The notes beneath the pieces are model-generated. The model ran no database searches. It was not told the DNA's origin and saw only the letters and a list, made by a program, of their open reading frames with translations. A stretch of DNA of 64,000 nucleotides, from contig NZ_AP022595.1 of the NCBI RefSeq assembly GCF_010731875.1, forward strand, positions 2,542,001-2,606,000, written 5' to 3'. Shown here in pieces: positions 53,170 through 63,019 of the stretch. Source of the DNA: Mycolicibacterium sarraceniae (GTDB lineage Bacteria > Actinomycetota > Actinomycetes > Mycobacteriales > Mycobacteriaceae). Position numbers and translations under genes: made by a program. Within the stretch, counting starts at the first letter, position 1. Each line of letters begins with the position of its first letter.

Positions 53170-55153
53170 CACGCTCGCCGGCGCGACCAGCCCCTATCTT
53201 CGTCAACACGCTGACAACCCCGTCCACTGGCAGCAGTGGACCCCTGAAGCGCTTGACGAGGCCGGCACCCGCGATGTGCCGATCCTGCTGTCGGTCGGGT
53301 ATGCGGCCTGCCACTGGTGTCACGTCATGGCCCACGAGTCCTTCGAGTCCGAGGACGTCGCAGTGGTGGCGAACGCAAATTTCGTGTGCATCAAGGTCGA
53401 CCGTGAGGAGCGGCCGGACCTCGACGCGGTGTACATGAACGCGACGGTGGCGATGACCGGCCAGGGCGGTTGGCCTATGACCTGCTTCCTGACCCCCGAC
53501 GGTCGGCCGTTCTTCTGCGGCACCTACTACCCGAAGCCGCAGTTCCTGCAACTGCTGGACGCGGTGGCCGAGACATGGCGGGATCGCCGCGGCGAGGTCG
53601 AGGAAGCCTCCGATCAGGTAGCCGGCGAGCTGCGGCAGATCACCGCCGGGCTGCCCGACGGCGGGCCGGAGATCAACGCCGAGCTGTGCGACCACGCCGT
53701 CGCGGCGATCCTGCGCGATGAGGACGTCGAGCGGGGCGGTTTCGGTCAGGCCCCCAAGTTCCCGCCGTCGGCATTGCTCGAAGCGCTGCTGCGTGCGTTC
53801 GAGCGCACTGGCTCTCCACTGCCGCTGGCGGCGATGATCCGCACCGGGACAGCGATGGCCCGCGGCGGTATCTACGACCAGCTGGCCGGCGGCTTTGCGC
53901 GCTACAGCGTCGACGCGGACTGGGTGGTGCCGCACTTCGAGAAGATGCTCTACGACAACGCCTTGCTGCTGCGGGCCTACGCGCACTGGGCCCGCCGCAC
54001 GAACGATCCGTTGGCCCGGCGGATCGCGGCGCAGACCGCGGGGTTCTTGCTCAACGACCTCGCCGACGGCGATATGTTCACCTCCGCGCTGGACGCTGAT
54101 GCGGCCGGTGTCGAGGGCTCCACCTATGTGTGGACGCCCGAGCAGCTGAACGAAGTGCTCGGCGAGGACGATGGACTCTGGGCTGCAATGCTTTTCGAGG
54201 TGACCGACCGCGGCACTTTCGAGCACGGGACGTCGGTGCTGCAGTTGCCGACGGACCCCGACAACGCCGAGCGTTTCGAGCGGGTACGACTGGCCCTGCT
54301 GGCCTCCCGGCTGACCCGTGCGCAGCCCGCGCGTGACGACAAGATCGTCACCGCCTGGAACGGGCTTGCGATCACCGCCCTAGCCGAAGCCAGTGTGGCC
54401 CTTGATTTTCCGCCGCTGTTGAACGCGGCCGTTCGTTGTGCCGCGGCCCTGCTCGACCTTCATATCGCCGATGGCCGGCTGCGGCGGGCCAGCCTCGGCG
54501 GTGTGGTCGGCGACAGCGCGGGCATCCTCGACGACCACGCCACCTTGGCCACCGGGCTGCTGACGCTGCACCAGCTCACCGGCGAGGAGAAGTGGCTGAG
54601 GAGCGCCACCGATCTGCTCGACGTGGTGCTGACGCATTTCGCCGACCCCGAACGTCCGGGTCGTTGGTTCGACACTGCCGATGACGCTGAGCAGCTGATG
54701 GTCCGGCCTGCCGACCCCCTGGATGGGGCGACGCCCTCGGGAGCGTCCTCGATCGCCGAGGCGCTGCTGACCGCCGCGCATATGGTCGACGCGGACCGGG
54801 TGGCCCGCTACGAGCAGGCTGCCGAGGACACTCTGCTGGCGCACTCGCCGCTGCTGGCCCGCGCGCCGCGGTCGTCCGGCCACTGGCTGGCGGTCGCCGA
54901 GGCCGCGGTCCGCGGGCCCCTTCAGGTGGCTGTCGCCACCGACGGTACCGATTCCGAATTACTCGCTGCGGCAAGGCAGTTGGCACCGGGCGGCACCATC
55001 GTGGTCGGTGGCGCAGTCGACTCCTCGCCATTGCTGGAAGGCCGCGACCGAGTCCGCGGAAACGACGCCGCCTACGTCTGCCGGGGCCGAATGTGCGACC
55101 TGCCCGTGACCGGTGCCGGGGAACTTGCCGACGCGCTCGGCGTGCCCGTGTAG
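53153..55153 (+). CDS. YyaL/DUF255 thioredoxin-domain protein (Rv1084 type)
   Basis: A 666-residue protein. The N-terminal DUF255 thioredoxin-like domain has SPYLRQHADNPVHWQQW and the CHWCH redox motif near residue 58. The remaining part is an (alpha/alpha) barrel like that of glycosyl-sugar isomerases (N-acylglucosamine 2-epimerase fold), for example GGIYDQLAGGFARYSVDADW. GTG 53153 is the start consistent with the family N-terminus and overlaps the upstream gene. The family is widespread (human SPATA20) and its reaction is not known. Confidence 0.87.
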   Translation: MSPAGNTLAGATSPYLRQHADNPVHWQQWTPEALDEAGTRDVPILLSVGYAACHWCHVMAHESFESEDVAVVANANFVCIKVDREERPDLDAVYMNATVAMTGQGGWPMTCFLTPDGRPFFCGTYYPKPQFLQLLDAVAETWRDRRGEVEEASDQVAGELRQITAGLPDGGPEINAELCDHAVAAILRDEDVERGGFGQAPKFPPSALLEALLRAFERTGSPLPLAAMIRTGTAMARGGIYDQLAGGFARYSVDADWVVPHFEKMLYDNALLLRAYAHWARRTNDPLARRIAAQTAGFLLNDLADGDMFTSALDADAAGVEGSTYVWTPEQLNEVLGEDDGLWAAMLFEVTDRGTFEHGTSVLQLPTDPDNAERFERVRLALLASRLTRAQPARDDKIVTAWNGLAITALAEASVALDFPPLLNAAVRCAAALLDLHIADGRLRRASLGGVVGDSAGILDDHATLATGLLTLHQLTGEEKWLRSATDLLDVVLTHFADPERPGRWFDTADDAEQLMVRPADPLDGATPSGASSIAEALLTAAHMVDADRVARYEQAAEDTLLAHSPLLARAPRSSGHWLAVAEAAVRGPLQVAVATDGTDSELLAAARQLAPGGTIVVGGAVDSSPLLEGRDRVRGNDAAYVCRGRMCDLPVTGAGELADALGVPV

Positions 55154-55156
55154 CGT
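55151..55156 (+). promoter_or_regulatory. Leaderless-type -10 element of ketosteroid isomerase-like gene
   Basis: TAGCGT, seven bases before the ATG at 55164 and overlapping the stop of the YyaL-type gene. It supports the start at 55164. Confidence 0.4.
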
Positions 55157-55163
55157 TCCGCCC

Positions 55164-55529
55164 ATGAGCGATGCCCTCGATCTCGAAGCCCTGGTCAACC
55201 GCTACCTGAGCACCGTCGCCGCCGGTAACGCGGCCAACGTGGCGGCGCTCTACGCCCAAGACGCCACCCTGGAGGACCCAGTAGGCGGCGGCGACGTCCA
55301 CATCGGCCGGCAGGCGATCGAGGGCTTCTACAAGGCGATCGAGGGCGCCGAGGTGAGCGCCGAACTGCTGACGTTCCGGTCCGGTGGCCAAGAGGCGGCG
55401 TTCCTGTTCGCGCTCACCGTCGCCGGCGCCATGCGGATCGAGGTCATCGAGGTGATGACGTTCAACCACGACGGTGAGGTCACCTCGATGAAGGCCTACT
55501 GGGGCCCGGAGAACGTCACCCAGCTCTAG
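55164..55529 (+). CDS. Ketosteroid isomerase-like protein
   Basis: A 121-residue SnoaL/NTF2-fold protein that resembles bacterial delta5-3-ketosteroid isomerase: [14 protein letters not shown] supplies the catalytic aspartate (residue 38 counted here), and the C-terminal [11 protein letters not shown] matches the enzyme end. It could move a double bond in a steroid or act on a related ring. It ends in a 4-base overlap with the convergent hemolysin-III gene. I do not recall it in the M. tuberculosis block. Confidence 0.75.
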   Translation: MSDALDLEALVNRYLSTVAAGNAANVAALYAQDATLEDPVGGGDVHIGRQAIEGFYKAIEGAEVSAELLTFRSGGQEAAFLFALTVAGAMRIEVIEVMTFNHDGEVTSMKAYWGPENVTQL

Positions 55530-56260
55530 AAGACCGCGAACCACATCGCGATGTAGTGGCAGATTGCCGCCACTGCGGTGCAGGCATGGAAGAATTCGTG
55601 GTGGCCGAACGTGGTCGGCCACGGGTTGGGCCACTTCAGTCCGTACAGGACCCCGCCGACGCTGTACAACGCGCCGCCGACGATCAACAGCACCATGGCG
55701 GCGACTCCGGCACCGTTCATGATCGGGACGATGAACCACACCGCGACCCAGCCCAGTAGCAGATAGAGCGGAACGCCCACCCACCGCGGCGCCGACGGCC
55801 AGAAGCACTTCAGGAGCACACCGGCCAGCGCGCCGCTCCACACGATGGTCAGCAGAACGGCACCGCTCTTCTCGGGCAGCGCCAACATCGCGAACGGCGT
55901 GTAGCTGCCGGCGATGAAGATGAAGATCATCGAGTGGTCGAGCCGCTTCATCCACTTGCGGGCGTCCGGCGACGTCCAGTTCACCCGGTGGTAGGTGCCG
56001 CTGACGGTGAACATCGCCACGATCGTCAGCGTGTAGATCAGCGTGGAGACGCCGGCCCTCGTCGATTCCACCGACCACGACACCGACACCAGCGCGGCAC
56101 CGGCGATCGCCGCGATGACAGCGGCATAGACGTGAATCCAGCCGCGCAGCCGCGGTTTTCCGAAGAACTCGACAGCGGCGTCGACGACGGCCTCGGGGAA
56201 ATCCTCCGCGTCGGACGACTTGGATTGGCGGGGATCGGTGGTGTCGACTCCTGCGGTCAT
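55526..56260 (-). CDS. Hemolysin III/PAQR-family membrane protein (Rv1085c type)
   Basis: A 244-residue protein with seven predicted helices. The conserved PAQR/hemolysin-III residues are visible in SGTYHRVNW near residue 78, [17 protein letters not shown] near 96 and [18 protein letters not shown] near the end, giving a putative zinc site of histidines. The bacterial role is unclear despite the name; ceramidase- or hydrolase-like activity is known for eukaryotic relatives. Confidence 0.87.
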   Translation of the reverse strand: MTAGVDTTDPRQSKSSDAEDFPEAVVDAAVEFFGKPRLRGWIHVYAAVIAAIAGAALVSVSWSVESTRAGVSTLIYTLTIVAMFTVSGTYHRVNWTSPDARKWMKRLDHSMIFIFIAGSYTPFAMLALPEKSGAVLLTIVWSGALAGVLLKCFWPSAPRWVGVPLYLLLGWVAVWFIVPIMNGAGVAAMVLLIVGGALYSVGGVLYGLKWPNPWPTTFGHHEFFHACTAVAAICHYIAMWFAVF

Positions 56261-56299
56261 CTCACCTCCATTGCGCCAGGGGCTACCTGATCGTCACAG

Positions 56300-56305
56300 T
56301 AGTCT
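56300..56305 (+). promoter_or_regulatory. Leaderless-type -10 element of uppS gene
   Basis: TAGTCT, eight bases before the GTG at 56314, in the gap between the divergent PAQR and prenyl synthase genes. Confidence 0.4.
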
Positions 56306-56313
56306 GATTCGTC

Positions 56314-57111
56314 GTGGAGATCATTCCGCCTCGCCTCAAGGATCCGGCCTACCGGCTCTACGAGATGCGGCTGCGCCAGGAGCTGGCGCGCTCCAAGTCC
56401 CAGCTACCCCGCCACATAGCCGTGCTGTGCGACGGCAACCGACGCTGGGCTCGTGATGCTGGTCACGATGATGTTGCCTACGGGTACCTGATGGGTGCGG
56501 CCAAGATCGCCGAAATGCTGCGCTGGTGTGCAGAATCCGGCATCGAGATGGCCACCGTCTACCTGTTGTCCACTGAAAATTTGCAGCGTGATCCGGACGA
56601 ATTGTCATCGCTGATCGAGATCATCACCGACGTCGTCGAACAGATCTGCGCACCCGCCAACCGCTGGAGCGTGCGGACCGTCGGCGATCTCGAACTGCTC
56701 GGTGAGGAACCGGCCAAGCGGCTGCGCGACGCCGTCGACAGCACCGCCTCGCTGGCCGCGGCGGCGTCGTTTCACGTCAACGTCGCCGTCGGCTACGGCG
56801 GGCGGCAAGAGATCGTCGACGCGGTGCGGGCGCTACTGAGTAAGCAGCTCGCTAACGGTGCCAGCGCGGAGAAGCTGATCGAGGCCGTCACGATCGACGG
56901 GATCTCGGAGAACCTCTACACCTCGGGTCAGCCCGACCCCGATCTGGTGATCCGGACCTCGGGGGAGCAGCGCCTGTCCGGGTTCCTGTTGTGGCAGAGC
57001 GCCTACTCGGAGATGTGGTTCACCGAGGCGCATTGGCCGGCGTTCCGTAAGGTCGATTTCCTGCGCGCGCTGCGCGCCTACAGCCGCAGACACCGCCGAT
57101 TCGGCATGTGA
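56314..57111 (+). CDS. uppS: Short-chain (2Z)-prenyl diphosphate synthase (Rv1086 type)
   Basis: A 265-residue cis-prenyltransferase. The catalytic aspartate is in AVLCDGNRRWAR (near residue 42), followed by the SGIEMATVYLLSTENLQR segment. The C-terminal DLVIRTSGEQRLSGFLLWQS and YSEMWFTEAHWP motifs bind the isopentenyl diphosphate. In M. tuberculosis Rv1086 makes (2Z,6E)-farnesyl diphosphate, the first step to decaprenyl phosphate for the cell wall; the same role is inferred. The symbol uppS is generic for the family. Confidence 0.88.
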   Translation: MEIIPPRLKDPAYRLYEMRLRQELARSKSQLPRHIAVLCDGNRRWARDAGHDDVAYGYLMGAAKIAEMLRWCAESGIEMATVYLLSTENLQRDPDELSSLIEIITDVVEQICAPANRWSVRTVGDLELLGEEPAKRLRDAVDSTASLAAAASFHVNVAVGYGGRQEIVDAVRALLSKQLANGASAEKLIEAVTIDGISENLYTSGQPDPDLVIRTSGEQRLSGFLLWQSAYSEMWFTEAHWPAFRKVDFLRALRAYSRRHRRFGM

Positions 57112-57287
57112 ATGGCTGCGCTGTCGGCGGTGGTCTTCATGGAACGCCGATGACATGTCGACACCCCGGCCGCCTGCGTCGGTGCCCGCCTCGCATAGGA
57201 TACGGCGCAGTCCACGCCGCTTAGTGCTTCCGCGTGTGCGGGCACCACTGAATGTCAGCATAGATATTTCCGGGGAAGGGGTGCGCG

Positions 57288-57707
57288 ATGCAGGTCATCA
57301 CGTTCGCAGCCGCACGCGAGGCAGGCTTGGAAGAGACGGGCGGGGTCATCGCGGAAGGCTTCCCGATGACCAGTTGCTATGTCCATCGGTTCCCCGCCCA
57401 GATCACCGTGTCCGTGATCCTCGCCGTGTACACGAGTGGCGGGAGCGAATACGAGCCGCGACGGTTCGTCGTCGCGAAATCGCCGGACGGGCAGCGGGTC
57501 GGATCACTGGAGTCGGTGTGGCACTGGCCCGATAAGCCGGGAAGTCCGTTCAAATTCCGGGTCTTCGCCCACCGGCTCCCCCTCGAAGTGCCCATGTCGG
57601 GCGTCTACTCGATCGGGTTGTACGAGGATGTCGACGCCGAACCGGAAGCGGCCTTTCCGCTGCCGATCCTGAAGCTCAACCCGCTCACCGGTGTCCCCAC
57701 GAGCTAG
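57288..57707 (+). CDS. Conserved hypothetical protein, paralogue 1
   Basis: A 139-residue protein, predicted mostly beta, with no signal peptide. I do not recognise the family. It clearly shares its pattern with the protein at 59976: [41 protein letters not shown] and GVYSIGL. GGGGAAGGGG precedes the ATG. It is convergent with coaA, with a 4-base overlap of the stop codons. Confidence 0.65.
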   Translation: MQVITFAAAREAGLEETGGVIAEGFPMTSCYVHRFPAQITVSVILAVYTSGGSEYEPRRFVVAKSPDGQRVGSLESVWHWPDKPGSPFKFRVFAHRLPLEVPMSGVYSIGLYEDVDAEPEAAFPLPILKLNPLTGVPTS

Positions 57708-58642
57708 AGCTTCCGCAGCCGCAACCGATTGATCGAGTGGTCGGCGTCCTTGCGTAACACCAGCGTTGCCCGCGGACGGGTCGGCAGGATGTTCTCGATC
57801 AGGTTCGGCCGGTTGATGGAACTCCAGATATCGCGGGCGGCCGCGACGGCCTGGTTGTCGGTCAATCCCGCGTAGTGGTGGAAGTGCGACGCGGGATTGG
57901 CGAAGGCGCCGGCCCGCATGGCCAGGAAGCGGTTGACGTACCACTGCTCGATGTCCTCGATGCGGGCATCGACGTACACCGAGAAGTCGAACAGGTCCGA
58001 CACCATCAGGGTCGGCCCTGTCTGCAAAACGTTGAGCCCCTCCAGGATCAGGATGTCCGGGTGGGTGACGATATGTTTCTCGCCGGGCACGATGTCGTAG
58101 ATCAGGTGTGAGTACACCGGGGCGCACACCTGGTCGGCGCCGGATCTCACCGTCGTCACAAACCGCATCAATGCGCGACGGTTGTAGCTCTCCGGAAAAC
58201 CCTTGCGGTGCATCAAGTTTCGACGAGACAACTCGGCGTTGGGGTAGAGGAAGCCGTCGGTCGTGACGAGGTCGACGCGGGGGTGGTGCTCCCAGCGGGC
58301 CAGCAGCGCCTGCAGCACGCGCGCGGTGGTGGACTTACCGACGGCCACACTGCCCGCGACGCCGATGATGAATGGCACCGGACGGTCCGGACTCTGCTGC
58401 GGTTCGCCGAGGAATTCCGAGGTCGCCGCGAACAGCCGCTGTCGGGCGGCCACCTGCAGGTGGATCAACCGGGCCAGCGGCAGGTAGACCTCTTCGACCT
58501 CGAGCAGGTCGACCTGCTCACCCAGACCGCGCAGCCCAACCAGTTCGTCCTCCGTCAGCTTCAACGGGGTCGACATGCGCAGTGAACGCCATTGACTCCG
58601 GTCGAACTCGACGTAAGGGCTGGGTTCACTCAGCCGCGCCAT
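57704..58642 (-). CDS. coaA: Pantothenate kinase, type I
   Basis: A 312-residue type I pantothenate kinase, the first committed step of CoA synthesis. P-loop [12 protein letters not shown] lies near residues 96-107, and the feedback/substrate region includes TTDGFLYPN and [25 protein letters not shown] and [20 protein letters not shown] complete the family pattern. ATG 58642 gives a normal N-terminus ([20 protein letters not shown]); a much longer frame upstream is antisense to the DUF885 gene and spurious. Position matches Rv1092c. Confidence 0.94.
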   Translation of the reverse strand: MARLSEPSPYVEFDRSQWRSLRMSTPLKLTEDELVGLRGLGEQVDLLEVEEVYLPLARLIHLQVAARQRLFAATSEFLGEPQQSPDRPVPFIIGVAGSVAVGKSTTARVLQALLARWEHHPRVDLVTTDGFLYPNAELSRRNLMHRKGFPESYNRRALMRFVTTVRSGADQVCAPVYSHLIYDIVPGEKHIVTHPDILILEGLNVLQTGPTLMVSDLFDFSVYVDARIEDIEQWYVNRFLAMRAGAFANPASHFHHYAGLTDNQAVAAARDIWSSINRPNLIENILPTRPRATLVLRKDADHSINRLRLRKL

Positions 58643-58672
58643 CGTGCCAGTCTTGCAGTTAGCTTGGTTGAC

Positions 58673-59884
58673 ATGCATCCCGGCACCCTCATCTGCGACT
58701 ACCTGACCCTCGGTTTGCGCTTCGACCGCATCGAAGAGGGCTACGTCGACTCCTTTACCGGCGACCCCGAATTGCGCCGCGCGGTCGCCGATGAACCCGC
58801 TCCCGAGCCGGCCGAGCTGGCTCGCGAGGCCGACCGGCTGCTGGCCGAGCTGCCGCAGGTGCCGCGCGAGGCCGGCTTCACCGACCAGCGTGCGGACTTC
58901 ATCGGCGCGCACCTGCGGGCGCTGGCGTTTTCGGCGCGCAAGTTCGCCGGTGAGCAGGTCGGTTTCGTCGACGAGGTGCGCAACTATTTCGACGTCGAGA
59001 TCAGCCGCGGCGACCCCGAGCGCTATCGCGCCGCGCACGCCCGCATCGACGAGGTGCTTGGCGGCAGCGGCCCGCTGGTCGAGCGGATGGAGGCCCACCG
59101 GCGCGCCGACGAGATCCCACCCGACCGTCTGGAGGAATGCATGCACGCGTTCTCCAGCGCGCTGCGCGATACCGTCCGCGCGACGTACCCGCTGCCGGAC
59201 GCCGAGACCATCGTCTATGAGGTGGTCACCGACAAACCGTGGTCGGGGTTCAACTACTACGAGGGCAACTACCGCTCGACGGTGGCGGTCAATGCCGATC
59301 TCAAGCAGCAGATGGCCAACCTGCCGCGGCTGGTGGCCCACGAGTCCTATCCGGGTCACCACACCGAACACTGCCGCAAGGAGGCCGGGCTGGTGGCCGG
59401 CCTGGATCAGCAGGAGCAGACGATCTTCCTGGTGAATACCCCCCAGTGCCTGATGGCCGAGGGGCTGGCGGATCTGGCGCTGCACGCCGTGGTGGGGGCA
59501 GGCTGGGGGAGCTGGGCTTCGGAGATCTATGCCGATCTGGGGCTGCGGTTCGACGGCGAGCGCGCCGAAGCCTTGTCCGAGGCCACGGCGGCGCTGGCCG
59601 ATGTGCGCCAGGACGCGGCGCTGATGCTGCATGACGAACACCGCGACGTCGATGACGTCGTCGCCTTCCTGCAGCGCTGGCTGCTGGTCGACGATACCCG
59701 GGCCCGGCAGATGCTGCGATTCCTGTCCTCGCCGCTGTGGCGGGCCTACACGAGCACCTACGTCGAGGGCTACCGGCTGCTGCGGACCTGGCTCGACGAC
59801 CGGCCCGCCGGGGTGGGGCTGACCGAGCGGTTCGGACGACTGCTCGACGAGCCGCTGATCCCCTCGGCGTTGCGCGCCGTTTGA
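58673..59884 (+). CDS. DUF885 family metalloprotein (putative peptidase)
   Basis: A 403-residue, largely helical protein of the DUF885 family, related to HExxH-type carboxypeptidases. The key motif is [15 protein letters not shown] near residue 220, with HESYPGHH in place of a classical HExxH, and a downstream acidic helix ([14 protein letters not shown]) that may complete the metal site. No signal peptide. It diverges from coaA with only 30 bases between start codons. I recall no counterpart between coaA and glyA1 in M. tuberculosis. Confidence 0.78.
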   Translation: MHPGTLICDYLTLGLRFDRIEEGYVDSFTGDPELRRAVADEPAPEPAELAREADRLLAELPQVPREAGFTDQRADFIGAHLRALAFSARKFAGEQVGFVDEVRNYFDVEISRGDPERYRAAHARIDEVLGGSGPLVERMEAHRRADEIPPDRLEECMHAFSSALRDTVRATYPLPDAETIVYEVVTDKPWSGFNYYEGNYRSTVAVNADLKQQMANLPRLVAHESYPGHHTEHCRKEAGLVAGLDQQEQTIFLVNTPQCLMAEGLADLALHAVVGAGWGSWASEIYADLGLRFDGERAEALSEATAALADVRQDAALMLHDEHRDVDDVVAFLQRWLLVDDTRARQMLRFLSSPLWRAYTSTYVEGYRLLRTWLDDRPAGVGLTERFGRLLDEPLIPSALRAV

Positions 59885-59975
59885 TCAAGGCGTCAAGACC
59901 GGCCCTAGCGCTGCGGTAGCATCGCAAGCGCCGCGGGCGGGGATCTGCGAGTTGACAAAAGTTGGGAAGAAAATC

Positions 59976-60386
59976 ATGCAGGTTGTCGCGTTCGCACCAG
60001 CACGAAAGTCGGAGCTTGAAGACGCGGGTGGGGTACTTGCTGAGGGCTTCCCCATGACCAGCGCCTACGTCGAGGTTCTCCCCGCGCAGATCGTCGTTCC
60101 GTTTGTACTCGCCGTGCACACCAAGGCTGGTATCGATTTCGAGCCGCGCCGCTATATCGTCGCCAAGTCACCGGAAGGTGAGCGGGTGGGGTTATTGGAG
60201 TTTGCTTGGCAGTGGCCGGACACACCCGGGGTGCCGGTCAAGTTCCGGGTCTTCGTGCATGAGGTGCCGATGTGGGTCACAACTGCAGGCGTCTACGAGA
60301 TCGGGTTGGCCGATAGCCCTGAGGGTGAACTCGAATCCGTCTTCCCCTTCCCCATTTTTGAGAACAAACCCGCGCTGAACAACTAG
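59976..60386 (+). CDS. Conserved hypothetical protein, paralogue 2
   Basis: A 136-residue paralogue of the protein at 57288, starting MQVVAFAPARKSELEDAGGV and sharing EGFPMTSAYV, LAVHTKAG, EPRRYIVAKSPEGERVGLL and KFRVFVHEVP. GGGAAG lies upstream of ATG 59976; an in-frame TTG eight codons earlier is a weaker alternative. Family and role unknown. The two copies flank coaA and the DUF885 gene, which suggests duplication followed by insertion or rearrangement. Confidence 0.68.
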   Translation: MQVVAFAPARKSELEDAGGVLAEGFPMTSAYVEVLPAQIVVPFVLAVHTKAGIDFEPRRYIVAKSPEGERVGLLEFAWQWPDTPGVPVKFRVFVHEVPMWVTTAGVYEIGLADSPEGELESVFPFPIFENKPALNN

Positions 60387-60480
60387 TCATCACTCACCCG
60401 GCATGACGGTTGGGACAGTGGCCTCGAGGGCGGTTGAGGTTCGCGATCGCCCAGCGCTCCGAGCGACTCGGGGTTCCGGA

Positions 60481-60486
60481 TAGGCT
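60481..60486 (+). promoter_or_regulatory. Leaderless-type -10 element of glyA
   Basis: TAGGCT, six bases before the ATG at 60493, fits a leaderless transcript and the chosen start. Confidence 0.5.
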
Positions 60487-60492
60487 GGGCGT

Positions 60493-61959
60493 ATGACCGC
60501 AGACTCGACGATTTCGACGCACGCGCCCGCCCCGGGCGCGGACTACGCAGCCACCGCCAGCGAGGCCTATCGCGCCGCGCTTGAGGTCATCGAATCAGTC
60601 GAGCCGCGGATCGCTGCGGCTACCCGTAAAGAGCTTGCCGATCAACGGGATTCGCTCAAACTGATCGCCAGCGAGAACTACGCCTCGCCGGCGGTGCTGC
60701 TGACCATGGGCACCTGGTTCTCCGATAAGTACGCCGAGGGCACCGTCGGGCACCGCTTCTATGCCGCATGCCAGAACGTCGACACCGTTGAGGCGCTGGC
60801 CGCCGAGCACGCTCGTGAGCTGTTCGGCGCGCCGTACGCCTACGCCCAGCCGCACTCCGGCATCGACGCCAACCTGGTCGCATTCTGGGCCATCCTGAAC
60901 ACCCGGATCGAAGCTCCTGCGCTCAAAGACCTCGGCGTCAAGCACGTCAACGATCTCTCCGAAGCCGAGTGGGAGCGCCTGCGCGCCCGGCTGGGCAGCC
61001 AGCGACTACTGGGCATGTCACTGGACACCGGCGGGCACCTTACCCACGGCTTCCGGCCCAATATCTCCGGCAAGATGTTCCACCAGCGCAGCTACGGCAC
61101 CCACCCCGAAACCGGGCTGATCGACTATGACGCCGTCCGCGCCGCCGCCCGCGAGTTCAAGCCGCTGATCCTGGTGGCCGGCTATTCGGCCTACCCGCGG
61201 CGGATCAACTTCGCGACCATGCGCGAGATTGCCGACGAGGTGGGCGCCACCCTCATGGTCGACATGGCGCACTTCGCCGGCCTGGTCGCAGGCAAGGTCT
61301 TCATCGGCGACGAGGACCCGGTGCCGCACGCCCACGTCACCACCACGACCACGCACAAGTCCCTGCGCGGTCCGCGTGGCGGGCTGGTGCTGGCCACCGA
61401 GGAGTACGCACCTGCAGTCGACAAGGGCTGCCCGATGGTGCTCGGGGGCCCGCTGTCCCACGTCATGGCCGCCAAGGCCGTCGCGTTGGCCGAGGCGCGC
61501 CAGCCGTCGTTCCAGGCCTATGCCCAGCGGATCGCCGATAACGCCCAGGCATTCGCCGAGGGTCTGCTCAAGCGCGACGCCCGGCTGGTCACCGGCGGCA
61601 CCGATAACCACCTGGTGCTGCTCGACGTGCAGAGCTTCGGGCTGACCGGCCGGCAGGCCGAGTCCGCCTTGCTCGACGCCGGCGTCGTCACCAACCGCAA
61701 TTCGATTCCGAACGACCCCAACGGGGCCTGGTACTCCAGTGGCATCCGGTTCGGAACTCCGGCGCTGACCACGCGCGGGTTCGGACCGGCCGAGTTCGAT
61801 CGGGTCGCCGAGCTGGTGGTCGACGTGCTGTCCAACACCGAGGCCGACGGCTCATCGAAAGCCAAGTACACCCTGGCCGACGGCGTCGCGGACCGCGTGC
61901 GTGCGGCGTCGGCCGAGCTCCTGGACGCCAACCCGCTGTACCCAGGTCTCACCCTCTAG
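60493..61959 (+). CDS. glyA: Serine hydroxymethyltransferase, long form
   Basis: A 488-residue SHMT that interconverts serine and glycine with tetrahydrofolate. It has [33 protein letters not shown] and the PLP lysine 289 in [14 protein letters not shown]. It differs from the 426-residue GlyA1 I recall from M. tuberculosis by a longer N-terminus (about 45 residues) and an insert between residues about 130 and 175 ([20 protein letters not shown]) before [14 protein letters not shown]. It occupies the glyA1 position of the conserved block, so it may be a replacement by a paralogous type. Confidence 0.9.
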   Translation: MTADSTISTHAPAPGADYAATASEAYRAALEVIESVEPRIAAATRKELADQRDSLKLIASENYASPAVLLTMGTWFSDKYAEGTVGHRFYAACQNVDTVEALAAEHARELFGAPYAYAQPHSGIDANLVAFWAILNTRIEAPALKDLGVKHVNDLSEAEWERLRARLGSQRLLGMSLDTGGHLTHGFRPNISGKMFHQRSYGTHPETGLIDYDAVRAAAREFKPLILVAGYSAYPRRINFATMREIADEVGATLMVDMAHFAGLVAGKVFIGDEDPVPHAHVTTTTTHKSLRGPRGGLVLATEEYAPAVDKGCPMVLGGPLSHVMAAKAVALAEARQPSFQAYAQRIADNAQAFAEGLLKRDARLVTGGTDNHLVLLDVQSFGLTGRQAESALLDAGVVTNRNSIPNDPNGAWYSSGIRFGTPALTTRGFGPAEFDRVAELVVDVLSNTEADGSSKAKYTLADGVADRVRAASAELLDANPLYPGLTL

Positions 61960-62020
61960 GCTGCGAAACGCCGGACGGCGGAATTTTCAAACATACGTGT
62001 CTTTGAGTTACGGTTACTTT

Positions 62021-62851
62021 ATGGCACGAAAACCTGTCGCGAATGCGCTGACCTTGGAGCTCGAGCCGATTGTGGCCAACAATCTGGCTCAGTATCTGGA
62101 GACCGCCGACGAGTGGTACGGCCACGATTACGTCCCGTTCGACCAGGGTGAGAACTTCGCGTTCCTGGGCGGTAAGGACTGGGATCCCTCACAGGTCACC
62201 CTGCCCTCCGATATCGTCGACGCCCTCGAGATCCTGCTGATCACCAAGGACAACCTCGCCGGCTATCACCGCGAGCTGGTCGAGCACTTCATCCTCGAGG
62301 ACAAATGGGGCCGTTGGTTGGGCCGCTGGACCGCCGAAGAGCACCTGCACGCGATCGTGCTGCGCAACTACCTCGTGGTCACGCGCAACTTCGACCCGAC
62401 CGCTGACGAGGACGTGCGCCTTGCGCACGTCATGCGCGGCTATCGGGCCGACCAGTTCAGCCAGATCGAGACGCTGGTGTTCATGGCGTTCTACGAGCGC
62501 GCGCATGCGGTGTTCGCCCGCAACCTCGAAGCGAGGATCACCGACCCCGTGCTGAAGGGTCTCGTCGGCCGGATTGCCAACGATGAGGAACGGCACGAAG
62601 TGTTCTTCGCCAATCTCGTGGCGCACTGCGTGCAAACTCATCGCGACTCGACGATCAACTCGATCAACCGCCGCGCGGTCGGGTTCGGCGTGGTCGGCGG
62701 TGACATCATCGAGTATCAGGAAGACAAGCTGCCGAACGTTGCGAAGGCCGGCATTTTCGACTTGGACGCCTCGCGTCAGGTGATCTCCGATCGCATCACG
62801 GCATGGGGCCTCGGCGACGAGCCCGTGCTGAAGAAATTCGTTCGCTCCTAG
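62021..62851 (+). CDS. desA2: Acyl-ACP desaturase DesA2
   Basis: A 276-residue soluble di-iron acyl-ACP desaturase, shorter than plant enzymes. Iron ligands come from the two E-ExxH type helices: VEHFILEDKW/TAEEHLH near residues 84-108 and QIETLVFMAFYERAH with NDEERHEVFFANLV near 165-195. It introduces a double bond into an acyl chain, probably for mycolic acid precursors, needing a ferredoxin. Position matches Rv1094. ATG 62021 is chosen because the upstream frame overlaps glyA. Confidence 0.9.
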   Translation: MARKPVANALTLELEPIVANNLAQYLETADEWYGHDYVPFDQGENFAFLGGKDWDPSQVTLPSDIVDALEILLITKDNLAGYHRELVEHFILEDKWGRWLGRWTAEEHLHAIVLRNYLVVTRNFDPTADEDVRLAHVMRGYRADQFSQIETLVFMAFYERAHAVFARNLEARITDPVLKGLVGRIANDEERHEVFFANLVAHCVQTHRDSTINSINRRAVGFGVVGGDIIEYQEDKLPNVAKAGIFDLDASRQVISDRITAWGLGDEPVLKKFVRS

Positions 62852-62905
62852 CGCGGCGGCGCGCCGGTCGGCGCGTGGGCGCAGACCGGAGTAGCGTCGC
62901 TTCCG

Positions 62906-63019
62906 ATGGCTAGCGACATGCTCTGCTGTCCGGGCGGCACCTTTCGTATCGACTACGACAGGACCGGTCCCGGTCCTGGTGCCGCAGTTTCCGCCGAAGG
63001 GTTCGCGGGGACCGCGTGA
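62906..63019 (+). CDS. Short ORF upstream of phoH2
   Basis: A 37-codon frame beginning [20 protein letters not shown], ending 16 bases before the phoH2 GTG. PhoH2 genes in mycobacteria are known to be preceded by a small antitoxin gene (phoAT), and this is the best candidate here, but I cannot recognise it by sequence. It also carries a Cys-Cys pair like mycobacterial regulatory short ORFs. No clear ribosome binding site. Confidence 0.3.
   Translation: MASDMLCCPGGTFRIDYDRTGPGPGAAVSAEGFAGTA

Noticed and set aside
52292..54226. A 644-codon open frame on the minus strand across mca and the YyaL-type gene
   Set aside because: It is a shadow frame in GC-rich coding DNA, with no family similarity and a low-complexity translation.
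57704..59641. A 645-codon open frame on the minus strand covering coaA and continuing far upstream
   Set aside because: The extension beyond 58642 is antisense to the DUF885 gene; only the coaA part is protein-like.
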